64,000 nucleotides of DNA from Flavobacterium sp. UBA6135 (GTDB lineage: Bacteria; Bacteroidota; Bacteroidia; Flavobacteriales; Flavobacteriaceae), in contig NZ_DIVJ01000049.1 of NCBI RefSeq assembly GCF_002428305.1, forward strand, positions 6,738-70,737, written 5' to 3'. Position 1 is the first letter of the stretch; each line of letters starts with the position of its first letter. Shown here in pieces: positions 52,463 through 59,584 of this stretch. The notes beneath the pieces are model-generated. The model did not search any database, had not been told where the DNA came from, and worked only from the letters and a program-made list of their open reading frames with translations. A program made the translations under genes and the position numbers.

Positions 52463-53632
52463 TTATTTTTCAATCATCACGACTTCTCCTCTATCGTTGC
52501 TGCTGTTGCTTCCAATCATAAAATCACTTTGATTGGGAATGATTTTAAAAGTTACTTTTTCATTTTTATACAATTCCATTGCTGAAATGATGCTTGAAAA
52601 AGTCAAATCGTTCTGATCAAAAATGATTTCAATGTTCGAATTTATTCCTTTTAATAGCGAAGGTAATTCATTTTTAAAAGAGGATGATAGCCTTTTAACA
52701 TTTTTTCCTAACAATTTTTCTAGTTCTTCTTTTAATAACTCATTTTCAGAAATTAAAATATAATTGTCAATTTTTCTATTGGAAACTCTCGCTTTATTTT
52801 TCTTTAGAAAAGCAAAAAAGAAACTTCCAACTTTCATAAAAACACTAAAAAAAGATGATTTTTTGAAATGTTTGGCATAAAAATAATCCATTGCCTCTTG
52901 AAAACGTTTCATATACGTTCCGTCTTTCACGGTGCTTTCTCCTTTATAATGAATGACGGTGGTTTCGGCAAAATAATAATTCCATTTTTCTTTTTTCAAA
53001 ACCATGTAACTCAAGTCAATGTCATCGGAATACATAAAACAATTTTCGTCGAATCCGCCGACTTCATTGTATAAATCACGTTTCATTAGCATAAATGCTC
53101 CCACCAAAATATCTACTTTTCCGGATTGATTTTCAGTTAAATGCTCAGCATAATATTGATTGAATAACTGAACTTTCGGAAAAATTTTATACAACCCGAA
53201 GATTTTTGTAAACGCCACCCAAGGTGTTGGAATGCCGCGTTTGCTCTCGGGGAGGAAATTTCCGGTGCCGTCGATGAGTTTGCAACCTAGAATTCCGAGT
53301 TTGGAGTTGGGAGTTTGAAGTTGGGAGTTTAAAATTTTTGTGAAAGTATCTTCTGCGACAACGGTGTCGGGATTGAGAATGCAGATGTATTCGCCTTTTG
53401 CTTCAGCAGCTCCAATGTTGTTTCCTTTTGGGAAACCGGTGTTATCGTTGTTTTCAATGAGTTTGATGTGAGGAAAACGGGTTTTCATCATTTGACAACT
53501 ATCGTCGGATGAATTATTGTCGATTACAATTATTTCACCGTCAATGTGTTGCAAAGCGGCTTGAACACTGAGCACACATTGTTCGAGAAAATAACGAACA
53601 TTGTAATTTAGGATGATGACGGATAGTTGCAT
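52463..53632 (-). CDS. Glycosyltransferase family 2 protein (389 aa)
   Basis: GT-A fold enzyme using a nucleotide sugar. N-terminal pattern: SVIILNYNVRYFLEQCVLSV, IVIDNNSSDDS, and the metal-site region ILNPDTVV; later GAFMLMKRDLYNEVGGFDENCFMYSDDIDLSYMV, as in rhamnosyl/galactosyl transferases of cell-surface polysaccharides. After residue 260 a C-terminal extension of unknown role follows. A 7-bp tandem repeat lies inside the gene (53297-53331) and is translated as a linker around NSQLQTPNSKLG. Confidence 0.92.
   Translation of the reverse strand: MQLSVIILNYNVRYFLEQCVLSVQAALQHIDGEIIVIDNNSSDDSCQMMKTRFPHIKLIENNDNTGFPKGNNIGAAEAKGEYICILNPDTVVAEDTFTKILNSQLQTPNSKLGILGCKLIDGTGNFLPESKRGIPTPWVAFTKIFGLYKIFPKVQLFNQYYAEHLTENQSGKVDILVGAFMLMKRDLYNEVGGFDENCFMYSDDIDLSYMVLKKEKWNYYFAETTVIHYKGESTVKDGTYMKRFQEAMDYFYAKHFKKSSFFSVFMKVGSFFFAFLKKNKARVSNRKIDNYILISENELLKEELEKLLGKNVKRLSSSFKNELPSLLKGINSNIEIIFDQNDLTFSSIISAMELYKNEKVTFKIIPNQSDFMIGSNSSNDRGEVVMIEK
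53297..53331. repeat. Heptamer repeat GAGTTTG/GAGTTGG inside the glycosyltransferase gene
   Basis: GAGTTTG, GAGTTGG, GAGTTTG, AAGTTGG and GAGTTTA follow with a 7-bp period, coding for NSQLQTPNSKLG in frame on the minus strand. Confidence 0.75.
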
Positions 53633-53644
53633 AGGACAAATATA

Positions 53645-53807
53645 ATGTGAAAATGTGGCAATTTGAAAATATTACACCCTATAGGTTTCAAAAACCTTTA
53701 AGGTGTATAAGTCATGTAGTTTTAGTAATTCGTTTCAGAAAAAATAAAGCATTACTTTTGCACTTTTAAAATCATTGACTAATTGGCAAATTGCCACATT
53801 TATACAT
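53645..53807. repeat. Inverted heptamer-type arms around a central hairpin, between divergent genes
   Basis: AATGTGGCAATTTG (53652-53665) and CAAATTGCCACATT (53787-53800) are perfect 14-bp inverted complements. The right arm sits in ATTGACT, AATTGGC, AAATTGC, CACATTT (53774-53801), a 7-bp period. In between, TACACCCTATAGGTTT (53673-53688) pairs with AAACCTTTAAGGTGTA (53692-53707) with two mismatches. The whole block fills the promoter region between the glycosyltransferase gene and the ABC-F gene. Confidence 0.75.
53753..53760 (+). promoter_or_regulatory. ABC-F gene promoter, -7 element
   Basis: TACTTTTG matches TAnnTTTG, 50 bp upstream of the ATG at 53811. The right heptamer arm would be part of the mRNA leader. 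Confidence 0.6.
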
Positions 53808-53810
53808 TAA

Positions 53811-55670
53811 ATGAACTATCTTTCAGTAGAAAATATATCCAAATCCTTCGGCGAACGCGTGTTGTTTGACAATATTTCGTTTGGCATCAACAAAGACCAG
53901 AAAATTGCTTTTATTGCAAAAAATGGTTCGGGAAAAACAACCATTATGAACATTATTAACGGTTTTGATGAACCGGATACGGGTCAAGTGGTGGTTCGAA
54001 AAAATATCAGAATGGCTTTTTTGTCGCAAAAACCTAATTTACAAGATGAATTGACGATTGAAGAAAGCATTTTTGCCAGTGATAACGAAACGCTGAAAGT
54101 AATTGAACAATACGAAAAAGCATTAGAAAATCCGGAAAATGAAGAAGCTTATCAAAAAGCGTTTGATTTGATGGACCAACACAATGCATGGGATTTTGAA
54201 ACCCAATTCAAACAGATTTTGTTCAAACTGAAGTTGGAAGATTTTAAATTGAAAGTCAAAAGTCTTTCGGGTGGACAAAAAAAGCGACTTTCGTTGGCGA
54301 TTATTTTGATTAATCGTCCGGATTTATTGATTTTGGATGAGCCAACCAACCACTTGGATTTGGAGATGATTGAATGGTTGGAAAGTTATTTTGCCAAAGA
54401 AAATATCACGTTGTTTATGGTGACGCACGACCGTTTCTTTTTGGAACGTGTTTGTAATGAAATTATCGAATTAGACAACGGAAAACTATACCAATACAAA
54501 GGAAATTACTCCTATTATCTCGAGAAAAAAGAAGAACGAATTGCTTCTGAAAATGCTAGTATTGACAAAGCTCAAAATCTTTTTGTGAAAGAATTGGCTT
54601 GGATGCGTCGCCAACCGAAGGCGAGAACCACCAAATCAAAATCTCGTCAGGATGATTTTTATGTGATTAAGGAAAAAGCCGAGAGTCGCCGAAAAGAAAA
54701 TGTGGTCGAGCTTGAAATCAATATGGAACGAATGGGAAGCAAGATTATTGAGCTTCATAAACTGTATAAAAAATTCAAAGACCGAGTGATTCTTGACAAT
54801 TTTTCGTATGATTTTCAACGTGGAGAACGCATTGGAATTATCGGAAAAAACGGAACAGGGAAATCGACTTTTTTGAATATTTTGACTAAAACCATGTTGC
54901 CCGATGCCGGAAAAGTGGTGATTGGCGAAACGATTAAAGTTGGTTATTATACGCAAAGCGGCATCAATCCGAAACCGGGTCAGAAAGTAATTGATATTAT
55001 TAAGGAATACGGCGAATATATTCCGCTTACGAAAGGGAAAATTATTTCGGCTTCGCAATTGTTGGAACGTTTTCTTTTTGATGCAAAAAAACAATATGAT
55101 TTTGTAGAAAAATTAAGTGGTGGCGAATTGAAAAGATTGTATTTGTGTACGGTTTTGATTCAGAATCCGAACTTTTTGATTTTGGATGAGCCTACAAATG
55201 ACTTAGATATTGTAACCTTGAATGTTTTGGAAAGTTTTTTATTGGATTTTCCCGGATGTTTGTTAGTAGTTTCGCACGATCGTTATTTTATGGATAAAAT
55301 TGTAGATCACTTATTTGTCTTTCGTGGCGAAGGTGAAATTGAAGATTTTCCGGGTAACTATTCCGATTTTAGAGCTTACGAAGACAGTGCCGATGTAGCT
55401 TTGAAAGAAGAAAACAAAGCTGATAAAAAAGCATGGAAGCAAAATAATCCGGCTGGAAATTTATCGTTTAACGAACAGAAAGAATTTCAAAAAATAGAAA
55501 GAGAAATCAAAGATTTGGAATTTGAGAAAAAGCAAATCGAACAGTTATTTGCCGATGGAAAAGTAGCGGATGATGCTATTGAGAAAAAAGCGAATGAACT
55601 TCAAATAATTATAAAGAAATTAGAAGATAAAGAAGAAAGGTGGTTTGAACTTTCTTCGAAAATGGAATAA
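53811..55670 (+). CDS. ABC-F family ATP-binding protein (Uup-like, 619 aa)
   Basis: Soluble protein with two ABC ATPase domains and no membrane part, acting on the ribosome. First domain: Walker A AKNGSGKTT, signature LSGGQKKRLSLA, Walker B LLILDEPTNHLDL. A linker follows with a basic helical region (WMRRQPKARTTKSKSRQDDFY). Second domain: GKNGTGKST, LSGGELKRLYL, FLILDEPTNDLDI. The C-terminal coiled coil (residues about 540-619) is typical of Uup. Possible roles are translation quality control or tolerance to stalled ribosomes. Confidence 0.95.
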   Translation: MNYLSVENISKSFGERVLFDNISFGINKDQKIAFIAKNGSGKTTIMNIINGFDEPDTGQVVVRKNIRMAFLSQKPNLQDELTIEESIFASDNETLKVIEQYEKALENPENEEAYQKAFDLMDQHNAWDFETQFKQILFKLKLEDFKLKVKSLSGGQKKRLSLAIILINRPDLLILDEPTNHLDLEMIEWLESYFAKENITLFMVTHDRFFLERVCNEIIELDNGKLYQYKGNYSYYLEKKEERIASENASIDKAQNLFVKELAWMRRQPKARTTKSKSRQDDFYVIKEKAESRRKENVVELEINMERMGSKIIELHKLYKKFKDRVILDNFSYDFQRGERIGIIGKNGTGKSTFLNILTKTMLPDAGKVVIGETIKVGYYTQSGINPKPGQKVIDIIKEYGEYIPLTKGKIISASQLLERFLFDAKKQYDFVEKLSGGELKRLYLCTVLIQNPNFLILDEPTNDLDIVTLNVLESFLLDFPGCLLVVSHDRYFMDKIVDHLFVFRGEGEIEDFPGNYSDFRAYEDSADVALKEENKADKKAWKQNNPAGNLSFNEQKEFQKIEREIKDLEFEKKQIEQLFADGKVADDAIEKKANELQIIIKKLEDKEERWFELSSKME

Positions 55671-55682
55671 AGTAGCACTAAG

Positions 55683-55764
55683 AATCACAAAGTTAAACAC
55701 AAAGTTTCACTACGTTTTTTTCTTATTGTTACTTTGCGTTACTTTGTGACAAACATTGTGAGAC
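55683..55764. repeat. Inverted ACTTTGTG-type repeats behind the ABC-F gene
   Basis: CACAAAGTTAA and ACACAAAGTTT (55687-55708) are followed by the inverted TTACTTTGCG and TTACTTTGTG (55729-55748). Units are 10-11 bp, unlike the 7-bp blocks. It starts 17 bp behind the ABC-F stop and reaches to the GTG start of the next gene. Confidence 0.6.
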
Positions 55765-55767
55765 GCT

Positions 55768-56610
55768 GTGCAACACTTCCTAAAATCTTATTTCAAGTTT
55801 CTACTAAATTCCAAAAACGAACATGGCGTTCACTCCCCATTTGTGTTTGATTTGGTGACGAATTGCTTTTATGATGAAACGAATTACTATGAATATGAAA
55901 ACATCATTGATTATAAAAAATCTTTGATAGAAGACAAAACTAAAATTAACGTAACTGATTTTGGGGCAGGTTCACGAATTTTCAAAACCAATCGAAGAGA
56001 AGTATCAAAAATTGCTAAAATTGCCGGTATTTCAACTTACAGGGCAAAACTACTATTTAGATTAATTAATTATTTTCAACCATCAACTTTTTTAGAACTT
56101 GGAACATCTCTGGGAATTGCCACATATGCTGCATCAATTGCTTTAAAAAACACAAAAATTATTTCGGTCGAAGGATGTAGGGAAACTTCACAATTCACAA
56201 GTAATAAATTTTTAAAATGTTTTAATTTAGAACAGTTAGAAAATATAGATTTTATTAATTCTGAATTTGAAATATTTCTCCATGATTTTGATAAATCGTC
56301 ATTTTCGGATACCGATTGGAATATGGTTTATTTTGATGGAAATCACTCTAAAGTAGCAACTTTAAAATACTTTGATATTCTAATTGAAACAACTACAAAT
56401 AAAACCATTTGGATTTTCGATGACATTCACTGGTCCAAAGACATGGAAGAAGCTTGGGAAATAATTAAACGTCATCCAAAAGTTACCGTTACAATTGATA
56501 CCTTTCAATGGGGGATTGTATTTTTTAGAAAAGAACAAGTGAAAGAGCATTTCATCATCAACCCAAATAAAAACATCAGTTCTTATATTTTTGAACGAAT
56601 TAGGATTTAA
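55768..56610 (+). CDS. Class I SAM-dependent methyltransferase (280 aa), GTG start
   Basis: Methyltransferase with the SAM site FLELGTSLGIATYAAS (about residues 112-127), ISVEGCRETS as the acidic end of strand 2, and DWNMVYFDGNHSKVATLKYF with the aspartate typical of O-methyltransferases. The N-terminal motif LNSKNEHGVHSPFVFDLVTNCFYD is characteristic of a Bacteroidota family. A GTG at 55768 is the only start that keeps this motif, since a TGA stop lies nine bases upstream in frame. Substrate unknown. Confidence 0.9.
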   Translation: MQHFLKSYFKFLLNSKNEHGVHSPFVFDLVTNCFYDETNYYEYENIIDYKKSLIEDKTKINVTDFGAGSRIFKTNRREVSKIAKIAGISTYRAKLLFRLINYFQPSTFLELGTSLGIATYAASIALKNTKIISVEGCRETSQFTSNKFLKCFNLEQLENIDFINSEFEIFLHDFDKSSFSDTDWNMVYFDGNHSKVATLKYFDILIETTTNKTIWIFDDIHWSKDMEEAWEIIKRHPKVTVTIDTFQWGIVFFRKEQVKEHFIINPNKNISSYIFERIRI

Positions 56611-56690
56611 TTTGTAACAAAGTCCGATTTTTTTCTACTTATAAGAAAATTATAATTTTTGAATTCAAATTTCTAAATTCTCAATAAAAC

Positions 56691-57380
56691 ATGGCAAATC
56701 CATTAATTAAAATAACCAATCTAAAACGAGACTTTGTTTTGGGAAGTGAAATCATTTATGTTTTAAAAGGCATTGATTTAGAAATTAATAAAGGGGAATA
56801 TGTGGCGTTAATGGGTCCATCGGGATCAGGAAAGTCAACGTTAATGAATCTTTTAGGTTGTTTGGATACGCCAACCTCCGGGACCTATATTCTAAACGGA
56901 AAAGATGTGAGTCAAATGGATGATGATGAACTGGCAGATATCAGAAATACAGAAATAGGGTTTGTTTTTCAAACTTTTAATTTAATGCCCAGAACAACAG
57001 CATTAGACAATGTTGCCTTGCCAATGGTCTATGCAGGTTATTCTAAAACAGATCGAAACATTAGAGCCTCAGAAGTTTTAAAACAAGTTGGTCTTGATGA
57101 TAGAATGGATCACAAACCCAACGAATTGTCAGGTGGTCAAAGACAACGTGTTGCTGTCGCAAGAGCGTTAGTCAACAAACCTTCTATTATTCTTGCTGAT
57201 GAACCAACCGGTAATTTGGATAGCAAAACATCCGAAGAAATCATGAATTTATTTAATGAGATTCATGCTAACGGAAACACTGTCATTGTTGTAACGCACG
57301 AAGAAGACATTGCGGCTCATGCCCACAGAATTATTAGATTGCGTGATGGATTAGTTGAAAAAGATGAAAAAGTAAAATAA
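56691..57380 (+). CDS. ABC transporter ATP-binding protein (LolD/MacB type)
   Basis: ATPase of the type VII exporter/lipoprotein release group. Walker A GPSGSGKST, Q-loop FVFQTFNLMPRTTALDNVALPM, signature LSGGQRQRVAVARAL, Walker B IILADEPTGNLDS and the switch His in VVTHEED. Length 229 is normal. The matching permease is not adjacent, so the transported molecule (lipoprotein, peptide or macrolide) is not known. Confidence 0.94.
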   Translation: MANPLIKITNLKRDFVLGSEIIYVLKGIDLEINKGEYVALMGPSGSGKSTLMNLLGCLDTPTSGTYILNGKDVSQMDDDELADIRNTEIGFVFQTFNLMPRTTALDNVALPMVYAGYSKTDRNIRASEVLKQVGLDDRMDHKPNELSGGQRQRVAVARALVNKPSIILADEPTGNLDSKTSEEIMNLFNEIHANGNTVIVVTHEEDIAAHAHRIIRLRDGLVEKDEKVK

Positions 57381-57426
57381 TAAACTTCCATTTTTGTAAC
57401 TTTGTTTACATCGTTACAATCCAATT

Positions 57427-57564
57427 ATGAAAACCTTAATTATAGCAATAGTTGTACTTTTTGCAGCAGTAGTTCTTGTTTCAAGAATGGCGAATAAACA
57501 AAGAAACAATCGCCGAAATAGAAATTTCAAAACCAATTATTACTCCAAAAAGAAACAAAACTAA
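57427..57564 (+). CDS. Small membrane protein (45 aa)
   Basis: MKTLIIAIVVLFAAVVLVSR is a single hydrophobic helix, followed by a strongly basic, Asn/Lys/Arg-rich tail ending YYSKKKQN. A consensus -7 element TAACTTTG lies at 57397-57404, and the ATG of the ATP-grasp gene begins two bases behind the stop, which supports that it is expressed as part of that unit. No family recognised. Confidence 0.75.
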   Translation: MKTLIIAIVVLFAAVVLVSRMANKQRNNRRNRNFKTNYYSKKKQN

Positions 57565-57566
57565 AA

Positions 57567-58427
57567 ATGAAAATAGGCATTTTAACCTGTGCTCGTTTAC
57601 CTGAACTTTTAGAATCAGATCAAAAATTAATTCCTTTATTTGCTCAATATTCCATACAAGCTCAAGCTGTTGTTTGGGATGATGAGTCAATTGATTGGAC
57701 TCAATTTGATTTCCTCATTTTCAGAAATACGTGGGACTATTATCAAAAAGAAATTACTTTTAATTTATGGTTGGATAAAATCAAATCATTAGGAATTAAG
57801 ACATTCAACCCGATCTCCGTCATTCAAAAAAACAAACATAAATTTTATTTAAAAGAATTAGAAAAAGAAGGAATTTCAATACTTCCTACGATTTTTTTAG
57901 AAAAAAATTCATCTCAAAATTTACGAAATTTAATTCCCGAGAATTGGGAGAAAATTGTAATTAAACCAGCGTTTTCAGCCGGAAGTTATTTGACCAAATT
58001 AATTGATCGAAGTGAATTAGAATCGATTCAAGAAGAATTCAACGAACATTTTGAAACCAAAGATTTTCTTTTGCAAGAATTTCGTCCGGAAATAAAAGAT
58101 TTAGGCGAAACATCCTTTATCTTTTTTGATGGAAAATTTTCACATGCCGTGAACAAAAAACCAATCGAAAATGATTTTCGAGTTCAAATTCAATATGGCG
58201 GAAAATATACTTTAATTGAACCCAATCAAGATTTAGTACTTCAAGCCGAATTAGTTGTATCAAAAATTCCTGAAAAATTACTTTATGCTCGTGTTGATGG
58301 CATTGTTATCGAAAATAAACTTCACTTGATGGAAATCGAACTCATTGAACCCGATTTGTATTTCGACTTGTCTGATGGAGCGAGAGAGCGATTTGTAGAA
58401 GGTTTTTTAAAGGTGCTAAGAAACTAA
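57567..58427 (+). CDS. ATP-grasp domain protein (286 aa)
   Basis: An ATP-dependent carboxylate-amine ligase of the glutathione-synthetase-like fold. N-terminal half: MKIGILTCARLPELLESDQK, then FRNTWDYYQKEI (a motif of this subfamily). ATP-grasp part: NKHKFYLKELEKEGISILPTIFL, IVIKPAFSAGSYLTKLI, LLQEFRPEIKDLGETSFIFFDGKFSHAVNKKP and YARVDGIVIENKLHLMEIELIEPDLYF, with the metal-binding Glu residues. Similar proteins occur beside PLP enzymes or in D-cycloserine synthesis; here the substrate is not known. Confidence 0.88.
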   Translation: MKIGILTCARLPELLESDQKLIPLFAQYSIQAQAVVWDDESIDWTQFDFLIFRNTWDYYQKEITFNLWLDKIKSLGIKTFNPISVIQKNKHKFYLKELEKEGISILPTIFLEKNSSQNLRNLIPENWEKIVIKPAFSAGSYLTKLIDRSELESIQEEFNEHFETKDFLLQEFRPEIKDLGETSFIFFDGKFSHAVNKKPIENDFRVQIQYGGKYTLIEPNQDLVLQAELVVSKIPEKLLYARVDGIVIENKLHLMEIELIEPDLYFDLSDGARERFVEGFLKVLRN

Positions 58428-58535
58428 GGTTCTAAGGCTCTGAGGTTATTCCTTACTATCTTAAAACTACGATTTAATTCAGCCCAATTAAAAAAACTTA
58501 GTACCTTAGCAACTCAGATACTCAGAACCTCAAAA
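58412..58535. repeat. Octamer repeats in inverted orientation around a linker, behind the ATP-grasp gene
   Basis: Left block: ACTAAGGT, TCTAAGGC, TCTGAGGT (58422-58445), overlapping the TAA stop at 58427. Right block: ACTTAGTA, CCTTAGCA, ACTCAGAT, ACTCAGAA, CCTCAAAA (58497-58536), the rough inverse, reaching to the ATG of the next gene. The period is 8 bp here, 7 bp in the other blocks. Confidence 0.7.
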
Positions 58536-58536
58536 A

Positions 58537-59106
58537 ATGAAAATATACACCAAAACCGGCGACAGCGGAACCACTGCACTTTTTGGCGGAACACGTGTTC
58601 CCAAACACCACATACGTATTGAAAGCTACGGAACGGTGGACGAATTGAATTCACACATTGGATTGATTCGGGATCAAAACATCAATCAATTGTATAAAAA
58701 CATTCTAATTGAAGTGCAAGACCGACTTTTTACCGTTGGAGCCATTTTAGCTACTCCTCCGGAAAAAGAAATTTTAAAAAATGGTCAACCGCGTTTAAAC
58801 ATCAATAGAATTTCTGAAGAAGACATTCAATTATTAGAAAATGAAATTGATTCGATGAACGATGCATTACCTCAAATGACGCATTTTGTGCTTCCCGGCG
58901 GACATACAACTGTGTCATATTGTCATATTGCAAGATGTGTTTGCCGAAGAGCAGAACGCCTATCGGTGCATCTTCACGAGTTAGAACCGACAGATGAGCA
59001 GGTTTTAAAATACTTAAACCGACTTTCTGACTACCTTTTTGTGTTGGCACGAAAGTTGTCATTTGACCTTCAAGCGGATGAAGTAAAATGGATTCCGAGA
59101 AAGTAG
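58537..59106 (+). CDS. Corrinoid adenosyltransferase, PduO type (189 aa)
   Basis: Transfers the adenosyl group from ATP to cob(I)alamin, making coenzyme B12. The N-terminus KIYTKTGDSGTTALFGGTRV is the ATP-binding loop of the PduO/MMAB family, followed by ESYGTVDELNSHIGLIRD, and the C-terminal helices carry CRRAERLSVHL with the conserved Arg and Glu. The cofactor would serve methylmalonyl-CoA mutase, which fits the propionyl-CoA carboxylase operon in this window. The stop is followed at once by a heptamer repeat. Confidence 0.95.
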   Translation: MKIYTKTGDSGTTALFGGTRVPKHHIRIESYGTVDELNSHIGLIRDQNINQLYKNILIEVQDRLFTVGAILATPPEKEILKNGQPRLNINRISEEDIQLLENEIDSMNDALPQMTHFVLPGGHTTVSYCHIARCVCRRAERLSVHLHELEPTDEQVLKYLNRLSDYLFVLARKLSFDLQADEVKWIPRK

Positions 59107-59165
59107 TTGGCAGTCATCAGTCATCAGTATAAACTGAACACTAAAAAACTGAATACTGAACACTA
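59104..59165. repeat. Inverted heptamer repeats (CAGT family) behind the adenosyltransferase gene
   Basis: TAG (stop, 59104-59106) is followed by TTGGCAGTCATCAGTCATCAG with a 7-bp period, then inverted ACTGAAC, ACTAAAA, AACTGAA, TACTGAA, CACT (59133-59164). Arms can fold on each other. The junction TAG-TTGGCAGT is the same as behind ndk at 42658-42668. Confidence 0.85.
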
Positions 59166-59232
59166 TTTTAACCACGTTCTTACCTTTAAAAAAGTAAAAA
59201 AACACTTTTTGGTAAAATAAATCACTTTTTAC

Positions 59233-59262
59233 TTGACTATTTCAGTAATAAATTTATTTTTG
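59233..59262 (+). promoter_or_regulatory. Promoter of the DUF2795 gene
   Basis: TTG (59233-59235), 19 bp, TATTTTTG (59255-59262): an exact match to the Bacteroidota consensus, 22 bp before the ATG at 59285. Confidence 0.75.
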
Positions 59263-59284
59263 CATAAAATTAAACCGCTAGCAG

Positions 59285-59506
59285 ATGTATTGGACATTAG
59301 AATTGGCATCGTATTTAAGTGATGCACCGTGGCCAGCCACTAAAGATGAATTGATTGATTATGCCATCCGAACCGGTGCTCCATTGGAGGTGGTTGAAAA
59401 TCTTCAATCTATTGAAGACGAAGGTGAAGTGTATGAATCAATGGAAGAAATTTGGCCGGATTATCCAACTGACGAAGATTATCTTTGGAATGAGGATGAA
59501 TATTAA
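59285..59506 (+). CDS. DUF2795 domain protein (73 aa)
   Basis: A small acidic protein: MYWTLELASYLSDAPWPATK, then DELIDYAIRTGAPLEVVENLQSIEDEGEVYESMEEIWPDYP. The Trp-Pro-Ala-Thr-Lys-x-Glu-Leu pattern and the paired helices fit DUF2795, a short winged-helix-like family of unknown role that is common beside secA in Bacteroidota. It has its own promoter and a weak terminator before secA. Confidence 0.88.
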   Translation: MYWTLELASYLSDAPWPATKDELIDYAIRTGAPLEVVENLQSIEDEGEVYESMEEIWPDYPTDEDYLWNEDEY

Positions 59507-59530
59507 AAAAATAAAAAACTAACCCGAAAA

Positions 59531-59554
59531 AGTCTCATTAGAGGCTTTTTTTTT
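59531..59554 (+). terminator. Short terminator before secA
   Basis: AGTCTC (59531-59536) and GAGGCT (59541-59546) with one G-U pair and loop ATTA, followed by T residues. Confidence 0.7.
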
Positions 59555-59557
59555 GTA

Positions 59558-59565
59558 TAAATTTG
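59558..59565 (+). promoter_or_regulatory. secA promoter, -7 element
   Basis: TAAATTTG matches TAnnTTTG, 19 bp upstream of the secA ATG and directly behind the terminator. Confidence 0.6.
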
Positions 59566-59584
59566 CATTCAATAATAAAAAAAT

